Of a stretch of DNA of 33,382 nt, positions 8,126 through 15,717 are shown one piece after another. This stretch comes from Chloroflexota bacterium (lineage in GTDB: Bacteria > Chloroflexota > Anaerolineae > CG2-30-64-16). Position 1 is the first letter of the stretch. Every line of letters begins with the position of its first letter. Where the stretch lies: contig VGOD01000038.1 of the NCBI GenBank assembly GCA_016876015.1, forward strand, positions 1 to 33,382, given 5' to 3'. The translations under genes and the position numbers were made by a program. The notes beneath the pieces are model-generated. The model saw nothing but the letters and a program-made list of their open reading frames with translations, ran no database searches and was not told the origin of the DNA.

Positions 8126-9367
8126 TTAGCTCAGCTTGAATGTCCCGCACCCGAAGTGCGTCTGCCGGCCTACGTGCACGATGGCGGCCAACTCAAGATA
8201 GGACGCCAGCCGCGGGGTGATGGCGTCGAAGGCGTGCGCGCCGATCCAGCGACCAGGCCACCCCTTTGGGGCGGCGGTCAGCAGCGAGCGTTTGACAGGC
8301 GCCGCGGCAACCTTTTCCAGGTCCTCCTCCAGCGCCCGCCGCTCGGCCGGATCCAGCAGCGCCCACACCTGATCGGCTGTCGGCCGCTTGCCCGGCGCGA
8401 ACGGAGTCATGCGGGCAATGAAGGCCTCGAACAGCTCACGCATCGAGGGCGCCCGCTGCGCCGTGGCCAAGTCGAACGGCGTGATCCATGTAACGCGCTG
8501 CAACCACGCGGCTGGGCCGGGGCGTTGCGATGCTGGCGGTCGCGGCTTGCGCTCGATCAGATCAGTTGCTGCCCCAGCAGTCGAAGAGCCGTCGCCGGTC
8601 CCGGCCGCCTCAGACGACGCAAGAAGCGTCTTGTCAGAGGTTTCCTCCGGCCCCGCAGAGCTTGGCGCGGTGATCGGCGCGCCTGTACCTCGTGCACCAG
8701 GCAGGTCGAAGGGCCACCCCTCAGCCCACTGCGCCGGTAGAGCGCGATACCCCAGGTCAAGCCGGCCGTCGCTCACCACCGGCTCCCAGTGCAGCCCACG
8801 CGCGGCATACACCGCCTGGATGTCGAAGCGGCCCCAGAGACCATTGGGCCGGCGCCAGCGAGGATCGGTCGTCGTGGCGGCCTGTTCCATGGCCGGCAAG
8901 ATCAGCTCCAGGAATAGCCCGTGGTCGGCGTCATCGCCAAGCAGCTTCAGCTCCCATACGATCGGCTCGCCCTGGCCGTAGGTGCGCTTAGCGGGCAAAG
9001 GAAAGAGCACCGCCTGGATCGGCCAATCGGCGTTAGGGGGCGCCTTGACGAAGGGCTCGACCGGCATAGCCTTTGCGCCTTTCCGAGCGGCGCCCTTGCC
9101 GGCCTTCTTGCCCGTGGCGATCGGTTCTTTAGCCAGCTCCTCCGCTGCCTTGTCCTGATCCCCCCATGCGGCCATCGCCTTGCGCCACGGCCGCGCGTCT
9201 TGTGTCGGCAGGCGCTCGGCGATCAGGCTGCCCAGTGTGTGCGAAAGAGGTAGGGACAGACAACGCGGCAGGTGCACCAGCGAGGCGTTTACGCGCCAGA
9301 CGACCAAATAGCGGATGAGATGGATGTGGGAAACGAACGGCAGGGTGGTTGGCAGCCCAGGGGACAT
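8126..9367 (-). CDS. cas6: Cas6-family CRISPR RNA-processing endoribonuclease-like protein
   Basis: This 413-residue RAMP-fold protein ends with the Cas6 glycine-rich loop: YLELAAIVHVGRQTHFGCGTFKLS reads as the usual [HV]-x-G-[KR]-x-T-x-F-G-x-G-x-[YF] pattern. The middle shows the standard Cas6 segment: PFVKAPP, then YGQGEPIVWELKLLG, then an acidic helix and RWRRPNGLWGRF. This is followed by VTWITPFDLA, the usual second-domain opening strand. Cas6 cuts precursor crRNA in the repeat and stays bound. Unusual are a Lys/Ala-rich stretch (about residues 80-103) and a low-complexity Ser/Gly/Ala insertion (about 228-268). It is the last gene of the operon, 3 nt after the zinc-ribbon gene. No CRISPR array is in the window, so its substrate is unknown. 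A general catalytic His cannot be assigned confidently. Confidence 0.8.
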   Translation of the reverse strand: MSPGLPTTLPFVSHIHLIRYLVVWRVNASLVHLPRCLSLPLSHTLGSLIAERLPTQDARPWRKAMAAWGDQDKAAEELAKEPIATGKKAGKGAARKGAKAMPVEPFVKAPPNADWPIQAVLFPLPAKRTYGQGEPIVWELKLLGDDADHGLFLELILPAMEQAATTTDPRWRRPNGLWGRFDIQAVYAARGLHWEPVVSDGRLDLGYRALPAQWAEGWPFDLPGARGTGAPITAPSSAGPEETSDKTLLASSEAAGTGDGSSTAGAATDLIERKPRPPASQRPGPAAWLQRVTWITPFDLATAQRAPSMRELFEAFIARMTPFAPGKRPTADQVWALLDPAERRALEEDLEKVAAAPVKRSLLTAAPKGWPGRWIGAHAFDAITPRLASYLELAAIVHVGRQTHFGCGTFKLS

Positions 9368-9370
9368 TCG

Positions 9371-10384
9371 TCAACCGTCCTTCGTCTGCAGTGTTTCGGC
9401 GTCCGCCTTGCGGGGCGCCTCGAATCTCACGTAATCCACCAGCTCGTACAACAGATTCACCTGCGGCAGCGACCACTGGCGAAGGCCCCAGGCGTTGAGC
9501 ATGTCGCGGGCTTCCGGCCGCAGCGCACCGAGAAACCGGCCCCACATGAACTGGGCCTCGTTGCTCTCTTCGGTGTGCAACAAGCGGTAGAGGAGCTTCT
9601 GCTCGTCGGGATAGAGCACGCTGATGAACACGGCCGCCAGCTCCAGCGTGTTCAAGAAATCGCTGACGTCGAAGGTCAACACCCCCTCGCGTTCGTAGAG
9701 ACGCGGATGGAAGACGTGCTTGATCGCGGGAAAGAACCCCACACGCAGCCGATCGAGCGGAAAACGCGCCTCGCGATGCGACAGCCGCACGAGCAATTCG
9801 CCCGCGGTCGGCTCCGTGGCGCTCAGCGCGGGGAAGACCTGCAAGACCCCTTTCAGATCGTCGCCGTGATAGAGCAGAAGCTCCTGCAGCCAGGGCTTGA
9901 GCTCCCGCTGATGCAGAGCGATCAGGAAGCGGCGGTCATCGTGGACATACGTGGCAAGCGGATGCAGATTGCGAAAGCCTGCGGCCGGTTGGCGGGGCGG
10001 ACGATTGACAAAACCCCACACGAAGACCGTGGAGCGCACGACCACGTTCAACCTTCGCGCGCGGCCCAGGATCTCCTCGCAGGTTGGGCAATAGCGAGAC
10101 CTGGGTCGGCCCATTGTGGGATATAGCCAGCAACGCGCACAGGGGCCGTGCAACGCCGAATGCGGCGGACCAAGCGCCGCGCCGCGCGCAACCCCGATCG
10201 CGTGCGACGCGGCTTGATCTCTCGCCTCCTGATTCGCAGGAGGCGGTTCTTGTGCGAGGGGGGACGGCGAGCCAGCAGCCAGCATCTCATCAGCGCGCCA
10301 CGACGCCGTCTCCCAGTATTGGAGGGTCGCCAGTAACTCCGCGCCGGTGCCACTGCGGCGCAGCCAATCAAAGCGCTCGAGCAT
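9371..10384 (-). CDS. Uncharacterised zinc-ribbon protein of the RAMP operon
   Basis: I do not recognise this 337-residue family. A four-cysteine zinc ribbon is clear: CARC at 82-85 and CPTC at 99-102, spaced C-x2-C-x13-C-x2-C, with basic residues between the knuckles. The first 75 residues are low-complexity after a short helix. Residues 110-337 form a mixed, mostly helical domain with notable segments LQELLLYHGDD (167-176), GELLVRLSHREARFPLDRLRVGFFPAIKH and a Trp/Leu-rich C-terminus. It has no GGDD cyclase motif, HD motif or RAMP glycine loop. Its start overlaps the multi-RAMP gene by 17 nt and its stop is 3 nt before cas6, so it is almost certainly translated with them. A role as a small/structural subunit, or in a Cas10-like position, is a guess from context. 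Confidence 0.75.
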   Translation of the reverse strand: MLERFDWLRRSGTGAELLATLQYWETASWRADEMLAAGSPSPLAQEPPPANQEARDQAASHAIGVARGAALGPPHSALHGPCARCWLYPTMGRPRSRYCPTCEEILGRARRLNVVVRSTVFVWGFVNRPPRQPAAGFRNLHPLATYVHDDRRFLIALHQRELKPWLQELLLYHGDDLKGVLQVFPALSATEPTAGELLVRLSHREARFPLDRLRVGFFPAIKHVFHPRLYEREGVLTFDVSDFLNTLELAAVFISVLYPDEQKLLYRLLHTEESNEAQFMWGRFLGALRPEARDMLNAWGLRQWSLPQVNLLYELVDYVRFEAPRKADAETLQTKDG

Positions 10385-13300
10385 CCAACGCCTTCTGCAG
10401 GTCCGAATAGTGGGCGATCACCTTCGGCTCCCGCCACTCCTCCACCTGTAGGGGCACGCGCCAGGCAGAGGCCGGGGCCCCGGCATAGCGTTTGTTCCAA
10501 TCCACCAACGCGCTCTCGGGGAGCACTCGCAGGCGCAGGCTGCCGAAACCAACATAGCGGTGATGGCCCAGTTTGTGCGCCAGGTTCGGCTCCAGCGCCA
10601 CACACCAGATCAGCCGCTGCAGTTCCTCGCGCTCCAGGTTCCAGAAGCGGATGCCGAAGCGCGCGCGCGCGGCGGGCAGAATGGCGCGGCAGTAGCTGGC
10701 CTGGGCAGTGTCTGGCGCGAAAGCATCCAACCGCTGCACGATGGGCGCCAGCGGCGCATGGGGGAAGAGCCGCCACGTCTTGGCGATCTGCAACTGCGGC
10801 ACGCCCTTGACGGTCCCCTGACGCCACGCGCCGCCCGCGAACGCCCACCCGCCATAGGGGTAGGGCGTCTTGAACCATGCGAGCTCGGCCGCCTCGAATG
10901 GCGCGAAGCTGAACGCCAGCCGGCCCATGATCGCCTGGTTGGGGCCATTCCCCACCCATCCGAACAGGCTGTCGGCCGGATTGAGATGCTCCACATCGGT
11001 GCTGATGATGCGCGCATCGCTGGCGATCGCATACATATGCCGCAGAAGGCCCTTGATGCTGCGCGACGGCAAGGCGTAGAGCCTGGCCTCGGGACGCAGC
11101 GCCGCCTCGGCCGGCGCCATGGCGAACGCGTCCCAGCCATTGACGATGCCGCCGTCGAGGATCGCCCGGAAGGAAGGCTCGCCGCTCTCACGCACGTGCA
11201 GCGGCGTCAGCACTTCAGCCTCGACGGCCAGGATGCCGCAAAAGCCGCCGAATGCGCGGTGCGAGATGAAGCCGCCGCGGGCGCGCGGCGGCGACTTGAC
11301 GCCCTGGGCCTGCGTTGCGGCGCCGGAGAGCTGCTGCGCCTGGCCACGGAGCGCGGCCGTCGCCGTCTCACCATCCAGCGCCAGGCGCTGCCAGATGCCA
11401 TCGCGGGTGAGCGTCTGCTTTCCGAGCAGCTTGCTGCCCACGCCATCCGGCGTCGCGGAAAGCCATGACAGCCCAGTCACATGCGCCTTCACCCAGCCAA
11501 ACCCGCTGGTCTTCTCCCCGCCGATGGGGATATCACCGGCCTGGAAGTCGTTGAGCAGGTGCGCCAGGACTGCCAGAACTTGCAGATCGCCTTCGCTGAT
11601 GTCCTGGATATCCAGGTTGAGTTGGAAAGCGAGCTGGTCGCCGTAGGCGAAGAGATAGTCGCGCTTGGCCGCTTCGATGGGACGCGCGGTCTGCGGATCC
11701 ATGCGCACACCGTCCATCGAGCACCAGACACGTTCTGGCGCGTGCGGGTCTGTCAGATAGGCATCCGAGAAGAAGACCAGGCCGCGGCGGCCCTGGGCGC
11801 CGAAGAGCCGATCCAGCACCTCATTCGTCTGGCGCGATTCGCCCCACAACGTCTGAAGCACCTGGGACGCGCGCTTGCGGAATGCGCCTTTCAGCGTGCT
11901 GCCCGGCACATAGATCTCCCACGCGCCCTCTTCCTGGGCCGAGGGCGACCAGGTGAGCATACGCATGAACAGGGTATCATAGGGTTTGCCGTACTTGCGG
12001 GAGATGTCGCGGTTGAAGGGGCCGCCGCCGCGGAAGTCAATGTGATGCGGCTGCGCGAGCTCTTGCCTGGCCCGCGTGCGATGCGCCTTCAGGAAGGCGA
12101 TGAAGTTGCGGTCGTTGGTAATGCTCTTGCGCAAGTTGACAGGATGCAGGATGTGCCGGTAGCGCACGCGGCTGTGCTCTTCCAGAAAGCCGCGCCAGGC
12201 GGCTGCGGCCACGCCATCGGGCGGCCGATTCCGGTCGCCCCATTGCGCTTCGCTGATCTTTCCCTCCAGCAACAGCGTCTTGATCCGCAGGTGCGCCTCG
12301 CGGTTCGCGATCTCCTCATCCACCCAGGTGTCGCTCTGCAACAGGGTGATCTGCTGGTCAATCTGCTGATAGAGGCTCGGCAGGATGGCCTTGCACCCTT
12401 CGGCCAGCGTGGCAATCATGGCCTCCTCATCGCCCAGCCGAGCTGCCAGAGGCTCGGCCAATCTGGCATCCAGACCGAGCCCGGCCACGACCTCGCCCCA
12501 TGCCTCGGCATCGAGTTGCTGCCTCGGTTGGCGCTGATGCTCCAGCAGCTCGCTGATGCGCTTGGCCATGTTGCCGGCCGCTTCTTTCAACGCGGCCTCG
12601 GCCTCCTCTCGACTGGCGAACGGCCGGTCGCACAATGGCTGCACCGCGTCGAGCACCTTCTTAGAAACAGGATACTTGCCCTTGGTCAGCCTGGCCAGCG
12701 CAGCCTCGCGCAACACCCACACTTCGGTCTCGCCCATCGAGCGTTCGCCTAGCCAGACCGCCAGCGAACGCGGCAGATATTCGGCCAACCGGCGCTTCCA
12801 GTCATCGGGGTTCCGGATCGGCCCGCCGATGACCAGCTCGAGTCGAGTGCGCACCGGATCGGGGATGTCGCGCATCGCCGCCACCAGCACACGCCCTTCG
12901 ATCGCGGCGAAGGCCGGTCGTTCGGGGTCCACCTTGCCCCAGTTCCAGCCGACCAGTACGGGGTTGTCCGAGTTGAAGGCCAGGGTGATCCGCAGATGGT
13001 TGGCGGCCGGCTGGATCGCGGGCGGCTCCCCGCCGGCCGGCGGCAAATCCGCCACCAGGCGGATGCGTCCCAGGCCTTTGCTCTTGCCCGCGCCGAACCA
13101 GAAGCGGCCCTCAGTCAGCTCGCGTAGCGCATAGTGCAATCGCGATGCGTTGTCGTCCCGGCCCATCACCGCATCGTTGACGGTCATGGTGAAGTCGAAC
13201 GCCGCATTGCGGAAGACCGTCTCCATCTTGTAGTTGGCGTTGGCCTCGGCGGCCCAACGATCCTCATCCAGGCGGAGGCCCATACGGAGATCGAAGAAGT

Positions 13301-13589
13301 GGTCACGAAGATAGGAGGCGTCTTGCAGCTTGCACTCCACGCGGGTGATCAGTCCATCGGGAAGGGGGCGGCCGTAGAGGCGCTGCCATAGCTGGTTGAG
13401 CAATCCGGTGTTTCTGCCATCGCGCGACTGGCCGATGAAGGCATCCATCAAAGACTGAGCGGTGCCGTTGATTTCGCCTGCCAAAGAAACCAGGCGTTGT
13501 GCGCCGTCGCCGTCGCGGGTGAAGAGCGTCTTGCGTGCATTGCCCTGGTAGAGGGGCGTTTCTGCGACAAGTTTTCCGCGCAAGATCAT
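10368..13589 (-). CDS. Giant multi-RAMP (Cas7-like) fusion protein, type III-like effector candidate
   Basis: This 1073-residue protein has three RAMP/Cas7-like segments. Segment 1 (about 1-180) starts GKLVAETPLYQG and ends with the glycine loop FGAGKSKGLGRIRL (165-178). Segment 2 (about 480-705) has VPGSTLKGAFR (561-571), LFGAQGRRGLVFFSDA and IGGEKTSGFGWVK (689-701). Segment 3 (about 782-1025) has VEAEVLTPLHV, LPSRSIKGLLR (840-850), LFGWVGN and HHRYVGFGSLRLRV. Between 1 and 2 lie a beta-rich stretch (195-260) and a long helical region (about 265-505). In type III complexes such segments bind crRNA and cut target RNA. A strong aaggagg sits 5 nt before the ATG. The helical segment after the first RAMP recalls Cas11 in Cas7-11, but with three rather than four Cas7 units. 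Active-site aspartates cannot be assigned by eye. Confidence 0.85.
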   Translation of the reverse strand: MILRGKLVAETPLYQGNARKTLFTRDGDGAQRLVSLAGEINGTAQSLMDAFIGQSRDGRNTGLLNQLWQRLYGRPLPDGLITRVECKLQDASYLRDHFFDLRMGLRLDEDRWAAEANANYKMETVFRNAAFDFTMTVNDAVMGRDDNASRLHYALRELTEGRFWFGAGKSKGLGRIRLVADLPPAGGEPPAIQPAANHLRITLAFNSDNPVLVGWNWGKVDPERPAFAAIEGRVLVAAMRDIPDPVRTRLELVIGGPIRNPDDWKRRLAEYLPRSLAVWLGERSMGETEVWVLREAALARLTKGKYPVSKKVLDAVQPLCDRPFASREEAEAALKEAAGNMAKRISELLEHQRQPRQQLDAEAWGEVVAGLGLDARLAEPLAARLGDEEAMIATLAEGCKAILPSLYQQIDQQITLLQSDTWVDEEIANREAHLRIKTLLLEGKISEAQWGDRNRPPDGVAAAAWRGFLEEHSRVRYRHILHPVNLRKSITNDRNFIAFLKAHRTRARQELAQPHHIDFRGGGPFNRDISRKYGKPYDTLFMRMLTWSPSAQEEGAWEIYVPGSTLKGAFRKRASQVLQTLWGESRQTNEVLDRLFGAQGRRGLVFFSDAYLTDPHAPERVWCSMDGVRMDPQTARPIEAAKRDYLFAYGDQLAFQLNLDIQDISEGDLQVLAVLAHLLNDFQAGDIPIGGEKTSGFGWVKAHVTGLSWLSATPDGVGSKLLGKQTLTRDGIWQRLALDGETATAALRGQAQQLSGAATQAQGVKSPPRARGGFISHRAFGGFCGILAVEAEVLTPLHVRESGEPSFRAILDGGIVNGWDAFAMAPAEAALRPEARLYALPSRSIKGLLRHMYAIASDARIISTDVEHLNPADSLFGWVGNGPNQAIMGRLAFSFAPFEAAELAWFKTPYPYGGWAFAGGAWRQGTVKGVPQLQIAKTWRLFPHAPLAPIVQRLDAFAPDTAQASYCRAILPAARARFGIRFWNLEREELQRLIWCVALEPNLAHKLGHHRYVGFGSLRLRVLPESALVDWNKRYAGAPASAWRVPLQVEEWREPKVIAHYSDLQKALDARAL

Positions 13590-13594
13590 AGCAT

Positions 13595-13664
13595 CCTCCT
13601 TGTGGGGATAGTAGCCTTTGCGTACTGGTCACCGAGTATATCACAGGGACTGGCAAATCGTCCA
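13595..13664 (-). promoter_or_regulatory. Candidate promoter and strong ribosome site of the RAMP operon
   Basis: On the minus strand an extended -10, TGa-TATACT (hexamer 13635-13640), lies 18 nt after a weak -35, TGGACG (13659-13664). About 40 nt downstream is a perfect aaggagg (13595-13601), five bases before the ATG of the multi-RAMP gene. This is by pattern only, but the strong ribosome site fixes the start at 13589. Confidence 0.45.
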
Positions 13665-13750
13665 GTAGCCAGAGGGCTGGTCCCGCCGGTGGCTGAAGCC
13701 GACCGGCTCACCCAGTTGAAACCGGCTCCGCGGGCGCGTGTACACCCCAC

Positions 13751-13803
13751 AACCGGCTTCCAGCCGGTTTCCACCTGCTGAGCCAGGGGTTGAAACCCCT
13801 GGC
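13751..13803. repeat. Two adjacent palindromes containing gttgaaac
   Basis: Hairpin one has arms aaccggct (13751-13758) and agccggtt (13762-13769) with a 3-nt loop. Hairpin two has arms gccaggggt (13782-13790) and acccctggc (13795-13803) with loop tgaa. A second gttgaaac lies at 13713-13720. The 355-nt gap between the cytochrome gene and the RAMP operon holds these palindromes, the hairpin at 13851-13879 and the promoter candidate, and no gene. Confidence 0.7.
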
Positions 13804-13850
13804 CGGCGCTCTGATTACCGGGGATGGCAAGAGGAAAGACTGGTGAGGAC

Positions 13851-13879
13851 GCGCCAGGCGTCACACAGGCGCCTGGCGC
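13851..13879 (-). terminator. Hairpin downstream of the ACIII operon
   Basis: Exact 10-bp arms gcgccaggcg (13851-13860) and cgcctggcgc (13870-13879) with a 9-nt loop lie 66 nt after the stop of the last cytochrome gene. The minus strand then reads gtcctcaccagtctttcctc, which is pyrimidine-rich but not a clean T-tract. It is a plausible terminator or 3'-end stabiliser. Confidence 0.5.
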
Positions 13880-13944
13880 GTGGGCGGAGCCCAAACGAGC
13901 ACAGGCCACCTGAACGGCTGCGCCGGCCGATACCGCGCGCCACT

Positions 13945-14637
13945 TCAGCGGCTGATATAGGCGAATGCGCGCGCGTATTCCACCGCAGCCCAACGATCCT
14001 CTGGGCTAAGCCGATCCTGCCAGGCGGGCATGATCCCCTTGCCGCCAGAGACCGCCTGGTAGAACTGCGTTGCCGAAGCGCTGGCGATATACTCGACATC
14101 GGTGAGCCGACGCGCTTGCGGGATCAGGCCTTTGCCGTCTGCGCCGTGGCAGGCCAGGCAGTTGGCGTCATAGACGGTCTTGCCCTTGGCCAGACGGTCC
14201 GACTTGACGGAGAAGCTCCACAGAAAGAAAGTGACGTGCCAGCGCTCTTCGTCGTTGAGCTGGTCCTTGAAGCCGGGCATCCCCTGCAGGCCATTGGTGA
14301 TCGCCTGGTAGAATTCGACGGGAACTGCCCCGCGCAGGTAGTCCTCATCCTGAAAGTTGCGCGCCTTCTCGACCGCCGGCTTGCCGTCTGCGCCATGGCA
14401 GTTCGCGCATTTGGCCTGGTAGATCGTCTGGCCGGCCTGGGCCGCAGGCGGATTAGCTGGAAAGCTCACCCCGGCCAGCGCCGCGCGGGGAGTGGCTGCC
14501 CCAGGCGCCGGCAGGGTCGCGGGCGGCAGCGTCGGGATCGGGGTCGGCGCGGTCGGCAACGGCTGCGGCGTGTTGCAGGCAGCCAGCGAGTAGATAATCC
14601 ATGCCGCCAGGACAATGACCGGGAACAATCGCTTCAT
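13945..14637 (-). CDS. Diheme cytochrome c lipoprotein
   Basis: This 230-residue exported protein has a lipoprotein signal (LAAC, Cys near residue 21) and a Pro/Thr/Ala-rich linker (about 22-60). Two cytochrome c domains follow, with CANCH (about 79-83) and CLACH (about 161-165). Each is followed by a Met-containing axial-ligand segment (LQGMPGF and KGIMPAW). It probably carries electrons on the outer face of the membrane between ACIII and the terminal oxidase. It follows actE after 26 nt and is the last gene of the ACIII cluster. It could be regarded as a second, duplicated ActE-like subunit or as a dedicated electron shuttle. The function is inferred from hemes and neighbours. Confidence 0.85.
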   Translation of the reverse strand: MKRLFPVIVLAAWIIYSLAACNTPQPLPTAPTPIPTLPPATLPAPGAATPRAALAGVSFPANPPAAQAGQTIYQAKCANCHGADGKPAVEKARNFQDEDYLRGAVPVEFYQAITNGLQGMPGFKDQLNDEERWHVTFFLWSFSVKSDRLAKGKTVYDANCLACHGADGKGLIPQARRLTDVEYIASASATQFYQAVSGGKGIMPAWQDRLSPEDRWAAVEYARAFAYISR

Positions 14638-14663
14638 AAGAGTCGCCTCCGTTGACAGTCCGC

Positions 14664-15188
14664 CTACTTGCTCAGCGTCCGCGCGTAGTTCACCACGTCC
14701 CAGCGCTCACGCACGTTCAGATTCTCGTTGAGCGGCGGCATGATGCCAAAACCTTGCGAGATCGTGAGGTAGAGCGCGCCATCCGATTGGTTGGCGAGGC
14801 GCGCTGCGGTGAGATCGGCCGGCCGCTTAGCGTCAGCCTTCCACTGCTGAGCCACAGGGCCGTTGCCTTTGCCATCGGCCCCATGACACACTGCACAGTG
14901 CGTGACAAAGAGCTGTCTGCCGCGTTGCAGCGAGATCGCATCGGCCGGCACGGGGTTGGCCGGCAGTTGGCCGTCCTTGGGGACGCTCGGCCCATCGAAC
15001 CGCACAGCGTCGGCCGCAGGCAATCGTCGCGGCCCCTCCTGCGGCCCGAACGACGCCTGCACTTCCATGTTGCTGCGCCAGTTGATCTTCACCACATCGA
15101 AAAGGAACAACAACGGGATCGAGAAGAGCACCCCCACGGCCGCGACCGTCAAGAAGATGCGGCGCAACAACCCGCCTGGTGGGATCAT
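14664..15188 (-). CDS. actE: Alternative complex III subunit ActE, monoheme cytochrome c
   Basis: This 174-residue protein has an N-terminal membrane anchor (about residues 9-31) and one class I cytochrome c domain: heme-binding CAVCH with HGADGKGNG directly after it, and the Met ligand in GFGIMPP. In ACIII, ActE takes electrons from the pentaheme ActA on the periplasmic side. The ATG at 15188 is chosen because it overlaps the actD stop as ATGA (4 nt), the usual sign of coupling. The in-frame upstream extension lies inside actD. Family ActE proteins are often lipoproteins, but here the anchor is a plain N-terminal helix. Confidence 0.85.
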   Translation of the reverse strand: MIPPGGLLRRIFLTVAAVGVLFSIPLLFLFDVVKINWRSNMEVQASFGPQEGPRRLPAADAVRFDGPSVPKDGQLPANPVPADAISLQRGRQLFVTHCAVCHGADGKGNGPVAQQWKADAKRPADLTAARLANQSDGALYLTISQGFGIMPPLNENLNVRERWDVVNYARTLSK

Positions 15189-15706
15189 AGCGGCCTCCGT
15201 TGCGGCTCGAACACCCGCTCCGCGCCGTGCTGAGCCATTACCTGGCGAATCTGGGGTTCGAGACGCATGTCGAAGTTGCAGAGCAGCGCAATGCGGCCGT
15301 TGTTGATGCTCGGATCGTAGTATTGCGGCCTGGTCGAGGGGAACGCGCACTTCCACAAGAAGCTCAGGAAGGTGCTGACGAGCAGACCTAACATCGTGCA
15401 TTCATAGATGATCACGAGCGATGTGGGGATGGCTGTGAACGGCCGGCCGCCGACGCGAATGGGGTAGAGCCATTGCGTGCCAAAGGTCAGCGCCAGGCCG
15501 ATCAACAGGCCGGTGAGCGCGCCCAAAACGCTGATCCAGGGAAACTCCGCCAGCTTGGGGCGGCCCAGCATCTTGGCCGAGTGCGGCACGCCCGTCATGA
15601 TGTTCATGTCTTCTTCGCGCACGCCCAGCAGACGCAGCCCGTCCAGCGCCTCGGCCGTCGGCATCACGTCGGTGAACAGGCCCATGAGAACCATTTTCTT
15701 GGGCAT
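15185..15706 (-). CDS. actD: Alternative complex III subunit ActD (DUF3341)
   Basis: This 173-residue membrane protein of the DUF3341 family has a cytoplasmic alpha/beta N-terminal part (MGLFTDVMPTAEALDGL ... GVREEDMNIMTGVPH). Two transmembrane helices follow (about residues 55-78 and 95-117), and the soluble C-terminus carries the family end segment (PSINNGRIALLC). In ACIII structures ActD is a peripheral membrane subunit without cofactors, packed against ActC. It lies between actC (11-nt gap) and actE (4-nt overlap). Identification rests on sequence pattern and perfect synteny. Confidence 0.88.
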   Translation of the reverse strand: MPKKMVLMGLFTDVMPTAEALDGLRLLGVREEDMNIMTGVPHSAKMLGRPKLAEFPWISVLGALTGLLIGLALTFGTQWLYPIRVGGRPFTAIPTSLVIIYECTMLGLLVSTFLSFLWKCAFPSTRPQYYDPSINNGRIALLCNFDMRLEPQIRQVMAQHGAERVFEPQRRPL

Positions 15707-15717
15707 AGGTTACTCCT

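Noticed and set aside
9371-10384. Zinc-ribbon protein as a Cas10 (HGDD at about 173-176 read as GGDD)
   Set aside because: A single HGDD without palm-domain context, a length of only 337 residues and no HD domain do not support Cas10 by eye.
13713-13796. Possible CRISPR repeats (two gttgaaac octamers about 76 nt apart)
   Set aside because: The sequences around the octamers differ, only two occur, and each is explained by a palindrome or isolated match; there is no regular repeat-spacer pattern.
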